From positions 136,930 through 200,929 of the forward strand of contig NZ_JAJAQH010000001.1 in assembly GCF_020523625.1 (NCBI RefSeq): a stretch of 64,000 nt of DNA, written 5' to 3'. A program made the position numbers and the translations under genes. Below the pieces are notes generated by a model that was not told the origin of the DNA, searched no databases, and saw only the letters and a list, made by a program, of their open reading frames with translations. Positions 1 through 9,268 of this stretch are shown piece after piece. Position 1 is the stretch's first letter; each line of letters starts with the position of its first letter. Origin of the DNA: Methylovorus menthalis (GTDB lineage: Bacteria > Pseudomonadota > Gammaproteobacteria > Burkholderiales > Methylophilaceae).

Positions 1-292
1 CAAACACCTCACGCAACTCGCGATTGCAGGCATTGGGGCTGATCTGGCGTTTATGCAGCCCGCGGTAACCACGCTCGTACACTTTTTCGTTGCTGGTCGC
101 CTCGCGCGGAAACTGATCAAGAATGGACTGAGCCAGGGCTTCCGGCAAAAAATTGTCGATAACGATATGCGGAAAAGGCTCGGCCGCCTGGTACTGGCTC
201 GCCAGTGTTTCCCCACAAGCCATGGCTAGAGACTCTTCAAGATAAGGCCCATCCTGCGTTTCAATCGGAAGGGTCAGGCTGACTGTTTGCAT
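1..292 (-). CDS. 2OG-Fe(II) oxygenase-like protein, N-terminal part (partial)
   Basis: The reading frame starts at an ATG at 292 and runs off the left edge, so about 97 N-terminal residues are visible. An AAGGAG ribosome binding site lies five bases upstream of the ATG. The segment PFPHIVIDNFLPEALAQSI at about residues 40-58 is the typical lead-in of prolyl-4-hydroxylase-like 2OG-Fe(II) oxygenases. The iron-binding HxD...H motif would lie beyond the edge, so activity cannot be judged. The family assignment rests on this N-terminal pattern only. Confidence 0.6.
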   Translation of the reverse strand, partial: MQTVSLTLPIETQDGPYLEESLAMACGETLASQYQAAEPFPHIVIDNFLPEALAQSILDQFPREATSNEKVYERGYRGLHKRQISPNACNRELREVF

Positions 293-650
293 CAATGCTC
301 CTTGCGTCTTTCGTGGTGCAAGCACACCTCATGATGTGCGATAGACGATGATTATAAGCGGGCTTGCGCCCTGTCGATAAAGCAAAGCCCCTTCCAAGGG
401 TGGCAAGGGGCAAAACCGTTACCCATCGGATAAACGGCCATAACTACTGCAAATTTAACGCCATGCCAGCGCATGCCTGCCAGCAAGGTAAATGGCCGCT
501 GCCGACGGAATACAGGCTCAAATTATCCCATCAACCCACGCGTCTTAGAACAGAAATTACATCTTCAGGCTTTAAAAATGTCAGCGATGGATGGAGGGGA
601 TGCCTGCGCCAGGATAAGCCTCCTCTGATACTGTACCCCATACCATGCAT
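293..650. other. Intergenic region without recognised gene
   Basis: This stretch separates two minus-strand genes. The open frames in it have no ribosome binding site and no recognisable family. A GCCCCTT/AAGGGGC hairpin at 387-411 is followed on the minus strand by a T-rich stretch interrupted by GC. It could be a weak terminator for the upstream 98-aa gene, but the loop is long and the call is uncertain. Confidence 0.4.
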
Positions 651-947
651 TCAGCCGCCCTTGCACTCAAGGCCGGGATTCAGCATTTTGAGTTGCTCAA
701 TTGCCGCTTGTATGGCGCCATCAGTCCCACCCGGCGCTTGGACTTCATCCGGCACCAGCGCCGGGGCATCATCAGACAGGGGGGCCACCTTGGCCACACC
801 ATATCCACTCGGGGCTTCATTCGGCAGGGCCGCACGACCGCTGATCTGATAACTGCGGTAAATGGAGGGAATCCCTTCTTCGTCCAGGGTGTCACTGGTA
901 AAAAAGATGCGGATTGATACGGCGGGCAATGAATTCTCGGCTGTCAT
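651..947 (-). CDS. Small protein of unknown function (98 aa)
   Basis: I do not recognise this family. The ATG at 947 is chosen over the longer frame because GGAGG lies six bases upstream; the extra N-terminus would be a spurious hydrophobic stretch. The protein is soluble-looking and acidic, with a Ser/Thr-rich beta-like beginning, a Pro/Ala-rich middle and a short amphipathic helix near the end (AIQAAIEQLKML). It has one Cys, four residues from the C-terminus. There are no membrane segments and no signal peptide. Neighbours give no functional hint. Confidence 0.5.
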   Translation of the reverse strand: MTAENSLPAVSIRIFFTSDTLDEEGIPSIYRSYQISGRAALPNEAPSGYGVAKVAPLSDDAPALVPDEVQAPGGTDGAIQAAIEQLKMLNPGLECKGG

Positions 948-1236
948 GTCATACCTCCATAAAATGATGATCAGTGCTGGGCCAACTATGCAGGCTGAAT
1001 AAAGCATCATACTACTGATTGAAGAAGAGGCGTTTTACTCCACCTCTCCCTTCGCCTGGCTGCTCAGGAAGCTGCTGTGGCGGCTCACCTTCATGTGAGT
1101 ACAGGCTGGCGCTTGCGTTCCCTGCCTGTAGCGGCACACGAGGTCAACCTGCCATTTGCAGGCTCCTCATGTAACGGCAAATGGGGTTAGAATGCCTGTC
1201 CAGTCGCTTAACCGTTGGTTTTTTTGGGGGGTGAAC

Positions 1237-1893
1237 ATGAGTGATCTTTATGGCGCGCAGCACCGCGTGTTGCAGCAGCAGTTTGATACCGTCAGCATGG
1301 CTGACCGGGTGAGCGAATTTATCGTCGTTCCCGACATTAGCGATGAGCATCGTGGTTTCATCGAGAGCCGTGACATGTTTTTTCTTTCCACCGTGGATCA
1401 CCGCGGCTTTCCTACCTGCTCTTATAAAGGGGGCAGCACAGGCTTCGTAAAGGTGCTGGACAGCAAGACCCTGGCCTTCCCTAGCCTGGACGGCAATGGC
1501 ATGTATCTGTCCATGGGCAACATGACCCTAAACCCGAAAATCGGCATGCTGTTTATCGACTTTGAGCACCCACACCGAGTGCGCGTGCACGGCACAGCGC
1601 AGATTGTGCCCAATGACCCCTTGTTGCAGGAATACAAGGAGGCAGAACTGGTGGTGCGCGTGACGATAGAGGAAATATTCATCAACTGTCCGCGCTACAT
1701 CCACCCTCACCAGCGCGTGGCGACATCGCGTTATGTGCCGCAAGCAGATTGCCCAACGCCCCTGCCGCAATGGAAGCGTATTGACGGCCTGCAGGATGCC
1801 TTGCCAGCCCGCGACCAGCATGTGGCGGAATCGCTGGGAGGGACGATCAGCTTTGAACAATATGCCGAGCTGGTCATGAAAGGCGAGGGTTAG
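1237..1893 (+). CDS. Pyridoxamine 5'-phosphate oxidase-fold (PPOX) family protein
   Basis: The 218-aa product has the split-barrel flavin-binding fold of PPOX-like proteins. Residues about 40-60 (FIESRDMFFLSTVDHRG) match the conserved FMN-contacting strand pair, and HRVRVHGTAQIV is the typical core strand. The set resembles uncharacterised PPOX proteins that reduce small molecules or bind FMN or haem; the substrate is unknown. The ATG at 1237 was preferred over an upstream in-frame ATG at 1156 because similarity to the fold only starts here and a G-rich stretch precedes it. Confidence 0.75.
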   Translation: MSDLYGAQHRVLQQQFDTVSMADRVSEFIVVPDISDEHRGFIESRDMFFLSTVDHRGFPTCSYKGGSTGFVKVLDSKTLAFPSLDGNGMYLSMGNMTLNPKIGMLFIDFEHPHRVRVHGTAQIVPNDPLLQEYKEAELVVRVTIEEIFINCPRYIHPHQRVATSRYVPQADCPTPLPQWKRIDGLQDALPARDQHVAESLGGTISFEQYAELVMKGEG

Positions 1894-2006
1894 AAGATCG
1901 CTGCCGCGCATTCGGGACCCAATCCGGAGCCGGCATCTGCCAGCGGGCGCTATAATGCCAGCTGGCAGATCGGGCGCGTCAGGCGCCAGAAATAACAGGG
2001 ATAACA

Positions 2007-2420
2007 ATGGCAAGTTGTGAATTATGTGCAGTGCCAGGGGGCGAGCTGCAATGGCAGGACGAATTCTGCCGGGTAGTACGGGTGGAAGATCAGGATTACC
2101 CAGGCTTTTGCCGGGTGATACTTAACCGTCATGTAAAAGAGATGACGGACCTGGCTAGCGAAGATCAATTACGCCTGATGCAAGTGGTCTTCAAGGTGGA
2201 ACAGGCCGTGCGCAAGGTCATGCGGCCAGACAAGATCAACCTCGCCAGCTTGGGCAACATGACGCCGCATGTGCACTGGCATGTTATCCCGCGCTATAAA
2301 CGTGACCGGCATTTTCCTGCCGCCATATGGGCTCCCGCCCGCCGCGAAACCATGGCGCATACCCTGGATGCCGCCACGGCCAGTGCGCTGAAACAGGAAA
2401 TCCAGCAGATGCTTGGCTAG
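2007..2420 (+). CDS. HIT family protein (histidine-triad nucleotide hydrolase)
   Basis: The 137-aa protein carries the histidine triad HVHWHVIPR at about residues 90-98, the catalytic loop of HIT hydrolases and transferases acting on nucleoside phosphate esters. The N-terminal CELC pair resembles the zinc-binding Cys pair of some HIT proteins. The length fits a single-domain HIT protein. The exact substrate cannot be read from sequence. It lies about 110 bp after the PPOX gene and may be co-transcribed with it. Confidence 0.85.
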   Translation: MASCELCAVPGGELQWQDEFCRVVRVEDQDYPGFCRVILNRHVKEMTDLASEDQLRLMQVVFKVEQAVRKVMRPDKINLASLGNMTPHVHWHVIPRYKRDRHFPAAIWAPARRETMAHTLDAATASALKQEIQQMLG

Positions 2421-2450
2421 CCACCCGCAGGGCCTGCCCGCTGAAAAGGG

Positions 2451-2783
2451 CTAGCCCTGCAAAATCAGCCGCTCAACCGGCTTGCCATTGATGAGATGCG
2501 ATTCAATGATCTCATCAATGTCTTCGTTGTCCACAAAGCCGTACCAGACAGCCTCCGGGTAAATCACCAGCAGCGGGCCTTCACTGCAGCGATCCAGGCA
2601 GCCTGCCCGGTTGATACGAACATTGCCCTTGCCGCTCAGCTTGAGCTTTTTGATGCGCGATTTCATGTAATCAAAGGCCGCCTCAGCGCCGTGATTGGCG
2701 CAGCAGTCCGAACCATCCTCGCGCTTGTTAAGGCAGAAAAACACGTGATGCTGAAAATAGGGTGTCATGGCGTTCATTTTCAT
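2451..2783 (-). CDS. (2Fe-2S) ferredoxin, thioredoxin-like fold
   Basis: The protein of about 110 aa matches the thioredoxin-like [2Fe-2S] ferredoxin family: HHVFFCLNKR near the N-terminus, Cys residues at DCCANHG, and CLDRCSEGPLLVIYPEAVWY in the second half. The four cluster ligands are likely the Cys in FFC, one in DCC, and CLDRC. The start is ambiguous among three in-frame ATGs within six codons. It probably acts as a cytosolic electron carrier; the partner is unknown. Confidence 0.85.
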   Translation of the reverse strand: MKMNAMTPYFQHHVFFCLNKREDGSDCCANHGAEAAFDYMKSRIKKLKLSGKGNVRINRAGCLDRCSEGPLLVIYPEAVWYGFVDNEDIDEIIESHLINGKPVERLILQG

Positions 2784-2824
2784 GAGGCAAGTTTATGAAG
2801 AGCATGGCCGCACAATGAAGGCGG

Positions 2825-3781
2825 CTATTCCGTGGTCAGACTGTCCTGACGGGTAAAGTTCCAGGTGCGGGTCACACTCAGGATATCCGTATCGGCGCGT
2901 ACGTTTTCCGGGAACGGGGCAAAAGGCGCAGCCAGCTCCACAATGCGGCGCGCACCGTCATCCAGCTCTTTATGGCCTGAACTCTGGTTGATCTCAATCT
3001 TGTCCAGGGTGCCATCCGCACGGATGGAGACGGTCATGGTCAGCTTGCCGTACAGTTTTTTATCCTTGGCAGCTTCGGGATAGTTAAGGCTGCCGACCTT
3101 CTCGACCTTCTGCCGCCAGTTATCCACGTAGGCGGCAAAGCGATACTCCTGCGCGCGGGCTCCGATAAACTTGCGCTTGGGACGCTTCTGGTACTCATCC
3201 TGTTGCTTGGCAATCTGCGCTTCCAGTCTCGCCATATCCAGGCTGCTGGCCAGCAGATCGGCGGCTTTGAGCGACTTGCTGCTGGCTGCCTGCTCGCCGG
3301 TTTCCGGTTTCACGGCGGCCGCTTCCTGCATGGGGCGGGTATCCACCTTGTTGGTCGATTGCATCTGATGCATCAGCTCCTGCACCTGTTTCTCCAGCTC
3401 CGCCACTTTTTGTTGGCGACGCTCCGCTTCAGAGGTAGCAGAAGACGCCTGCATCGCACTTTGGCGGGACTGCGCTTCCGGCTTGGGGGTGGTTTGCTTG
3501 GGTGGCTGGTCAGGCGGTGGCAATGCCGATTTCATGCGGCGGTCAGCATCGGTATTACCGCCGCGATTCAGGTTGGCCTGGGCCAGTGCATCGGCTTTCT
3601 CTGGCCTGCTTTCCGTTTTGGTGTTGACCAGAACAATATCCATGGACGACATTTTGTCCTTGAGCACCTGCAAATCAGGCGCCTTGAAATCCAGGCTGGC
3701 AATGATCGCAATATGCAGCATGGCCGACACCAGCAAGGTGACGCCCAGCGCATCCAGTCGGCTTAACATGCGCAAGTTCAA
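2825..3781 (-). CDS. TonB-like energy-transducing protein
   Basis: The 318-aa protein has an N-terminal membrane segment (about residues 12-30), a long periplasmic linker rich in Pro, Gln, Lys and Ala, partly coiled-coil (about 120-150), and a C-terminal TonB domain of about 90 residues (GKLTMTVSIRADGTLDKIEI). Such proteins couple the proton motive force to outer-membrane receptors, usually with ExbB/ExbD, which are not in this window. It overlaps the end of mpl by four bases, so the two are translationally coupled. A stand-alone TonB-C protein of other function is possible. Confidence 0.8.
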   Translation of the reverse strand: MNLRMLSRLDALGVTLLVSAMLHIAIIASLDFKAPDLQVLKDKMSSMDIVLVNTKTESRPEKADALAQANLNRGGNTDADRRMKSALPPPDQPPKQTTPKPEAQSRQSAMQASSATSEAERRQQKVAELEKQVQELMHQMQSTNKVDTRPMQEAAAVKPETGEQAASSKSLKAADLLASSLDMARLEAQIAKQQDEYQKRPKRKFIGARAQEYRFAAYVDNWRQKVEKVGSLNYPEAAKDKKLYGKLTMTVSIRADGTLDKIEINQSSGHKELDDGARRIVELAAPFAPFPENVRADTDILSVTRTWNFTRQDSLTTE

Positions 3782-5151
3782 GCAGCCAGCCTTTCCAGCA
3801 GTTTTTGATGGATACCGCCAAAACCACCATTGCTCATGACCAGAATATGGTCACCGCTGCGTGCTTCGCTGGCTATCGCTTCGACCAGCTTCGTCATGTC
3901 GGTTTCCACTTGGGCAATATCGCCCATGCCGTGCAGGGCTTCGGCTGCATCCCAGCCCAGATTGGCGCCATAGCAGTAAACACGATCGGCCGCGGTGAGG
4001 CTGGCGGGCAAAGCAGCTTTCATCACCCCCAGCTTCATGGTGTTGGAGCGCGGCTCCAGCACGGCCAGAATACGCGCCGCACCGACCTTGGCACGCAAGC
4101 CTTCCAGCGTGGTGGTAATAGCGGTGGGGTGGTGTGCAAAATCATCGTAAACCGTAATGCCATTGACTTCGCCGCGCACTTCCATGCGGCGCTTCACATT
4201 CTGGAATTCGGCAAGCGCAGCAATGCCCACCTCGACCGGCACGCCCACATGGCGTGCAGCGGCTAGCGCCGCCAGGGCATTCATGCGGTTATGCTCGCCC
4301 AGCAGGCTCCAATGCACACGTCCCAACACCTGCTCACCTAGCACGACATCAAAGCTGCCCTCGGCATCGGCTGCGCCTGCATGCCAGCCGTGAGCGTCGC
4401 CAAAGGTTTCCACCGGGGTCCAGCAGCCGCGGTCAATCACGCACTGCAAGCTCTCCTCGCGCCCATTGGCCACCACCAGGCCCTGCTGCGGCACCGTGCG
4501 CACCAGATGGTGAAACTGGGTTTCAATAGCGGTCAGGTCGGCAAAGATATCGGCATGGTCAAATTCAAGATTGTTGAGCACCGCCGTGCGTGGACGATAG
4601 TGTACAAACTTGGAACGCTTGTCGAAAAACGCCGTGTCGTACTCATCGGCCTCAATCACGAAAAAGGGCGAGCAACCCTGTGGTTCCTGACGCGGCGCAC
4701 CCGGCAAGCGGGCTGATATACCAAAATTCTGTGGCACGCCGCCAATCAAAAAGCCAGGAGCCAGACCAGCGTACTCCAGTATCCAGGCCAGCATGGAGCT
4801 GGTGGTGGTTTTGCCATGCGTGCCCGCTACCGCCAGCACCCATTTATCCCGCAACACATTTTCGGCCAGCCACTGTGGGCCGGAAACATACGGCAAGCCA
4901 CGATTGAGGATTTCCTCCATCAAGGGGTTACCGCGGGTCACCACATTGCCAATGACGTAAATATCAGGATTAAGCGCGGTTTGCTCGGGAGAGAAACCTT
5001 CGGTCAAGGCGATGCCTTGCGCCTCCAGTTGCGTGCTCATCGGCGGGTAGACGTTGGCATCGCAACCTGTCACGCGATGACCTGCTGCCTTGGCCAGCAC
5101 TGCAATGCCGCCCATGAATGTGCCGCAAATGCCGAGGATGTGAATATGCAT
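3778..5151 (-). CDS. mpl: UDP-N-acetylmuramate:L-Ala-gamma-D-Glu-meso-DAP ligase
   Basis: The 457-aa Mur-ligase family enzyme recycles the murein tripeptide by joining it to UDP-MurNAc. It has the N-terminal GICGTFMGGIA nucleotide-binding loop of Mpl, the ATP-binding P-loop GTHGKTTTSSM (about residues 110-120), the central domain with FFVIEADEYD, and the C-terminal NGFGGIHQKLL segment. Length is normal for Mpl. It begins the two-gene operon with the TonB-like gene. Confidence 0.93.
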   Translation of the reverse strand: MHIHILGICGTFMGGIAVLAKAAGHRVTGCDANVYPPMSTQLEAQGIALTEGFSPEQTALNPDIYVIGNVVTRGNPLMEEILNRGLPYVSGPQWLAENVLRDKWVLAVAGTHGKTTTSSMLAWILEYAGLAPGFLIGGVPQNFGISARLPGAPRQEPQGCSPFFVIEADEYDTAFFDKRSKFVHYRPRTAVLNNLEFDHADIFADLTAIETQFHHLVRTVPQQGLVVANGREESLQCVIDRGCWTPVETFGDAHGWHAGAADAEGSFDVVLGEQVLGRVHWSLLGEHNRMNALAALAAARHVGVPVEVGIAALAEFQNVKRRMEVRGEVNGITVYDDFAHHPTAITTTLEGLRAKVGAARILAVLEPRSNTMKLGVMKAALPASLTAADRVYCYGANLGWDAAEALHGMGDIAQVETDMTKLVEAIASEARSGDHILVMSNGGFGGIHQKLLERLAA

Positions 5152-5335
5152 GATGTGTTCTTAACGAGTGATGACGGGAAAGGAATGTATCCGAGTTGTA
5201 AAAACTATTGCTTAATGATCCCGTTAGCTTTTAAAGTATTTAAACAATAGTGTCCTGCACCATTTTATGCATAATGATAAGCGATAGCAGGACTAAAAGG
5301 CAGTCAGTATCAGTTGAATATGGGGAGCATCGTTG

Positions 5336-6604
5336 ATGAGTAGCGCAGTAATCGAGCCTTTCGGCTCAGGAGGGGCCGATGTCTTTCTCGGACGCCAGCC
5401 CATATTGACTGCGAATCGGAAAATCATCGCCTACGAGCTGTTGTTCCGATCGGAAGCCAGCCTCTCGGCGGACGTAGTAGACGATGTGCTTGCCACCTCC
5501 ACCGTCATCGTCAACATGCTGAGTGAATTCGGCCTTGAGCTGGTGCTTGGTAATGAAGACGCCTTTCTGAATGTCTCTGCCAGCTTGCTGATGAGCGAGA
5601 CGCTGGAATTGTTGCCGCCCGAGCGCGTGATCCTCGAAATTCTGGAAGATGTTCCCATCAATGCGCAAATTGTCGAACGCTGCGCAGCATTAAAAGAGAT
5701 GGGCTTCCGCATCGCGCTGGATGACTTTCTTTACCGCCCGGAATACGACCATATCCTGCCGCTGGTCGATATCGTCAAAGTCGATCTGACGCTAACGCCC
5801 CTCAAGCACATGGCCCCCTCACTGACCGTGTTGCGCAAGCATGGTCACATTCAACTCCTCGCTGAAAAAGTCCAGAACGAAGATGAATTTGAAGCCTTCA
5901 AGAAACTCGGCTTCGAGCTGTTTCAAGGCTATTTTTTCGCCCAGCCCGTGATCCTGCAAGGCAAAAAACCCCAGCCCAACCAGATGACGCTGATGCGCAT
6001 CATGGGCATGCTGATCAGTGATGCCAATCTGCAAGCGCTGGAAGAGCCCTTCAAGCAAAGCCCTGATCTGTCGGTCAGCCTGCTGCGCCTGGTCAACTCG
6101 GTTGGTATCAGTGGTGGCCGTCAGCAGGAAATCGGCTCCATTCGCCAGGCCATTGCCGTGCTGGGCCAGCGCCAGCTTCTGCGCTGGGTACAGCTCTTGA
6201 TGTATGTTTCGCCCGAAGCCGGTAACGCCAGCAACCTGATGCAGCAAGTGGCCAGCCGCGCCCGCCTGATGGAGCTCATCGCGCTCAAGCTGCAATCGCC
6301 CGAACCGCGCTTCAGTGACCAGGCATTCATGGTCGGCATGCTGTCCTTGGTCGATGCCGTGCTGCAGGTGCCTATTGAGAAAATCCTGAATGAAATTGGC
6401 CTGATGGAGCACCTGAAACAGGCGATCCTTGCGCATGAAGGCCCGCTAGGCCAATTATTGCAACTGGCCCAGGAAATAGAACGCACCGACTTTGAAGCCG
6501 TGCGCGCTGACCTGCATGCGCTTGGCATCAGTGTCGGTGACTTTACCGCCATCCAGCTGCAAGCCATGCAATGGGCCGCAGAGCTTAACAAGCAGGCAGT
6601 CTGA
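5336..6604 (+). CDS. EAL-HDOD signalling protein (c-di-GMP phosphodiesterase-like)
   Basis: The 422-aa cytosolic protein joins an N-terminal EAL domain (residues about 15-210) to a C-terminal HDOD domain (about 215-400). In the EAL part most catalytic positions appear kept: YELLFR for the EAL motif, LNVSAS, ILEIL, ALDDF, VKVDL, LAEKV and FQGYFF. The enzyme could therefore be active, unlike several degenerate EAL-HDOD proteins. The ATG at 5336 is preferred over the overlapping TTG because GGGGAG lies at a proper distance. It is monocistronic, ending at a strong terminator. Confidence 0.85.
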   Translation: MSSAVIEPFGSGGADVFLGRQPILTANRKIIAYELLFRSEASLSADVVDDVLATSTVIVNMLSEFGLELVLGNEDAFLNVSASLLMSETLELLPPERVILEILEDVPINAQIVERCAALKEMGFRIALDDFLYRPEYDHILPLVDIVKVDLTLTPLKHMAPSLTVLRKHGHIQLLAEKVQNEDEFEAFKKLGFELFQGYFFAQPVILQGKKPQPNQMTLMRIMGMLISDANLQALEEPFKQSPDLSVSLLRLVNSVGISGGRQQEIGSIRQAIAVLGQRQLLRWVQLLMYVSPEAGNASNLMQQVASRARLMELIALKLQSPEPRFSDQAFMVGMLSLVDAVLQVPIEKILNEIGLMEHLKQAILAHEGPLGQLLQLAQEIERTDFEAVRADLHALGISVGDFTAIQLQAMQWAAELNKQAV

Positions 6605-6643
6605 AACCCTGATGTTCGCGGGTGATTAAGGGGTTGATTAAAG

Positions 6644-6670
6644 AAAAAGCCGGAGTGATTCCGGCTTTTT
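6644..6670. terminator. Bidirectional Rho-independent terminator
   Basis: The stem GCCGGA/TCCGGC is flanked by A5 and T5 and lies between the convergent EAL-HDOD and siderophore receptor genes. It can terminate transcription from both sides. Confidence 0.9.
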
Positions 6671-6707
6671 CATTTCGATGGTGCAGATTAACTGGTTAAA
6701 TACAAAA

Positions 6708-8906
6708 TCAGAACTTGAGCCGCAAACTCAGTAGCGCACTACGTGGCGCTCCTGGCGTATTGTATAAATCAGCGCCGCCATGGGCAGAGATGTAATACTC
6801 CTTATCTAACAAGTTGTTCAACGTCAGGCGCAAATCATAGCGTTTGGTCTCATAAAAAGCGCTGGCGTCAAAGCGGGTATAGCCGGGCAGTTTAACGACA
6901 TTGCTGGCCGAGGCATACTGATCACCGACTAACACCACGCCCCCCGCCAGGCCAAAACCATTACCAAATCGGTGCGATACCCAGAGATTGGCGCTATGCC
7001 GCGGAGTGAGACTGGCTCGATTACCTTCCAGCGCCACACGCGTAGGTTCCCCGACGATATTGACGGCCATGGTCGAAGGCGAGTCGGTAATCTTGGCATC
7101 CATATAGGCATAACCAGCATTCACGTCCCAGCCTTCGGCCAGGCGCCCCATGGCGGATAACTCCAGCCCATCGGTGCGTTGCTCGCCGATGGGTATCTGT
7201 CGATTGCTGTTGGCAGGGTCTGCGCTCTTGATGTTGGTGCGCTCAAGCCGGAACAGCGAAACCATGGTCGACAGATTGCCATTCAGCCAGTCCAGCTTGG
7301 CGCCCACCTCATAATTGGTGGTTTCTTCAGGAGCCAGCTGGGCAGCATTGTTGGTGAACGACAAGTTGAAGGTTTCCTGCGATGGCTGGAATGACTTGGT
7401 AAAAGAGCCATACAAGCTGACATTATCCGCTGGCTGATAAACCAGGCCGGCACGCGGGCTCCATTCTTTGTCCACACGATCAAGCTTGGCCGGGCTCAGA
7501 TTGTCTTTTGTCTCCTGATTGAAGCGGTCATAGCGGGCGCCCACCAGAGCTTTCCAGCGCTCGGACAAGCTCACCAAATCCTGCACGTAAAACGCAGCCG
7601 TCGTACTGGTGCCGGTAGAATCTGAAGGACTTAGGCCCACACGTACAGAAGGGGTCAACACTGGGTTGTACAGGCTCACGGATGCAGGGTTCTGGTAATT
7701 TCCAGACATAGCATCTTTCTTCTGTTCGCCAAACTCCATGCCAAACAGCAAAGCATGCTCAAGGCCAAATGCGCGCGTTTTGATACTGAGATCGGTCTGG
7801 TTGAAATAGCCATCCTCCTCGCGCTGAACGGTGCTGTAGCGCCGGTTGGCTATTGGGTTGCTGATGGTGCCAGTAATGCTGCTAACCACCGTGTTGTTGC
7901 GGTCAAGATCATAGTGATACATGCGGAAAGCATTGCGCAGCTTCACATCCTCGCTGAATTTGTGTTCCAGCACAAAAGAGCCAGCACTGACGCGGCTTTG
8001 CACATAGTCATCGCGCCGCGCATTGGCCGATCCATAATACGTATCTATATTGACCTTGACCGGACGACCATTGATGGCAGGCACGCCAAAGTCATTCAGT
8101 CGGCGATCGTCAAGATATTCAGCCTGCAACAAAAGGCGTGTTTTTTCGGAAATATCAAACTGGATGGATGGCGCAATAAATTCACGATCAGTAAAGGATT
8201 GATCGCGGAAACCATCGCTCTTCTGGCGAGCACCCGTGATACGCAAAGCCACATTGTCCCCTAGCGGCTGGTTGATATCTGCCTCGTAGCGTTGGAAATC
8301 ATAGCTGCCAATGGTCGTGGTGAGATTAATCATCGGCTTGTCAAACGGCTTCTTGGTAATGCGATTGATCAGACCGCCAGATGAGCCGCGCCCATACAGC
8401 ACCGCAGCAGGCCCTTTCAATACCTCAATCTGCTCCACATTAGCAAGATCACGGAAATAAAGCGCATCATCGCGGATGCCATCCACGAACTGATCGGCAA
8501 TCGCGCTGAATCCGCGGATATTCACCTGGTCGCGCTGACCATCGCCATTGCTGAAGCCAATGCCGGGCACATTGCGCAGTGCATCTTGCAACGATATGGC
8601 ACCCTGATCTTCCATCAATGCCTTGGGGATAACATTCACTGTCTGCGGAATATCACGCAAAGGCGCCTCGATTTTTGCTGCCGTGGTGCTGACAACAGCC
8701 TGATAAGGAGAAGAAACTTCTTTTTGCGCCTTTACCTTCACCTCCTCCAGCTCGCTGGGGTTGTCTTCGGAGTTTGGCATGGCGCCGAATGAAGCTGTGG
8801 AAATACTGCTGAATACAAACATTAATGCTAAATGCAATGCGGAATAGCGATACATGGCCCCCTGAGCCTTTCTAGTTTTTTTACTAACTGATGAGATGAA
8901 TTGCAT
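6708..8906 (-). CDS. TonB-dependent siderophore receptor
   Basis: The 732-aa outer-membrane receptor has a signal peptide (cleavage near AFGA/SFGA, about residue 42), a plug domain with DIPQTVNVIPKALMEDQG and LKGPAAVLYGRGSSGG, and a 22-strand-type barrel ending in the aromatic residue Phe (LRLKF). The pattern is that of catecholate/ferrichrome-type siderophore receptors (FhuE/Fiu group). Iron control is supported by the Fur-like site upstream. The substrate cannot be read from the sequence. The start may be at an internal ATG (MYRYSALHL), which gives a more standard signal peptide. Confidence 0.9.
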   Translation of the reverse strand: MQFISSVSKKTRKAQGAMYRYSALHLALMFVFSSISTASFGAMPNSEDNPSELEEVKVKAQKEVSSPYQAVVSTTAAKIEAPLRDIPQTVNVIPKALMEDQGAISLQDALRNVPGIGFSNGDGQRDQVNIRGFSAIADQFVDGIRDDALYFRDLANVEQIEVLKGPAAVLYGRGSSGGLINRITKKPFDKPMINLTTTIGSYDFQRYEADINQPLGDNVALRITGARQKSDGFRDQSFTDREFIAPSIQFDISEKTRLLLQAEYLDDRRLNDFGVPAINGRPVKVNIDTYYGSANARRDDYVQSRVSAGSFVLEHKFSEDVKLRNAFRMYHYDLDRNNTVVSSITGTISNPIANRRYSTVQREEDGYFNQTDLSIKTRAFGLEHALLFGMEFGEQKKDAMSGNYQNPASVSLYNPVLTPSVRVGLSPSDSTGTSTTAAFYVQDLVSLSERWKALVGARYDRFNQETKDNLSPAKLDRVDKEWSPRAGLVYQPADNVSLYGSFTKSFQPSQETFNLSFTNNAAQLAPEETTNYEVGAKLDWLNGNLSTMVSLFRLERTNIKSADPANSNRQIPIGEQRTDGLELSAMGRLAEGWDVNAGYAYMDAKITDSPSTMAVNIVGEPTRVALEGNRASLTPRHSANLWVSHRFGNGFGLAGGVVLVGDQYASASNVVKLPGYTRFDASAFYETKRYDLRLTLNNLLDKEYYISAHGGADLYNTPGAPRSALLSLRLKF

Positions 8907-9268
8907 TGGGCAGATGTGATCTGCTGGGTGGGGACCGCTGAACTACGTCGGTGGGTGGTGACTTGCCTATCCAATGATGTTAATTATTGTAAATGACAAT
9001 TGTTCTCAATTGCAACAGAAGTATTTTTATGCTGCCGCCTGGTCAGCAACCAGAGCTGCTACACATGTGTAGCAGTAACATCTTGAGGGACAATGGCAGG
9101 GCGCGATGCAAAACGAAAGCAAGGCAGAAAGAAAGATAGGGGAAACAAGGCCGCAGGGGAAGGACGCGCAGCAAAGGGAAGTTGAAGAAAGCAGCAATAT
9201 CCAGCCAGAGACAAGACATTACCATGTGGAGAGCATGGCCCTCCCCACATGGCGGCATCAAGTCATTG
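8907..9268. other. Intergenic region between metH and the siderophore receptor
   Basis: Both neighbours are on the minus strand. The half next to the receptor holds its promoter region and the Fur-like site. Near the metH stop, 9222-9252 forms a long hairpin (CCATGTGGAGA pairing with TCCCCACATGG, one mismatch). It is a possible 3' end structure for metH but lacks a U-run. Small frames here look like chance. Confidence 0.5.
8990..9011. promoter_or_regulatory. Putative Fur box
   Basis: The stretch AAATGACAATTGTTCTCAATT closely follows the bacterial Fur consensus, with inverted AATGA-AA and TT-CTCA-T halves. It sits about 85 bases upstream of the siderophore receptor start, the right place for iron repression. 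This is a visual match, not tested. Confidence 0.7.

Noticed and set aside
364-917. Plus-strand frames of 161 and 90 aa near the left edge
   Set aside because: They have no ribosome binding site, carry atypical Pro/Cys/Arg-rich composition, and overlap a better-supported minus-strand gene.
9043-9261. Small minus-strand frames after metH
   Set aside because: They overlap each other in two frames, are Cys/Phe/Leu-rich without pattern, and include the hairpin downstream of metH.
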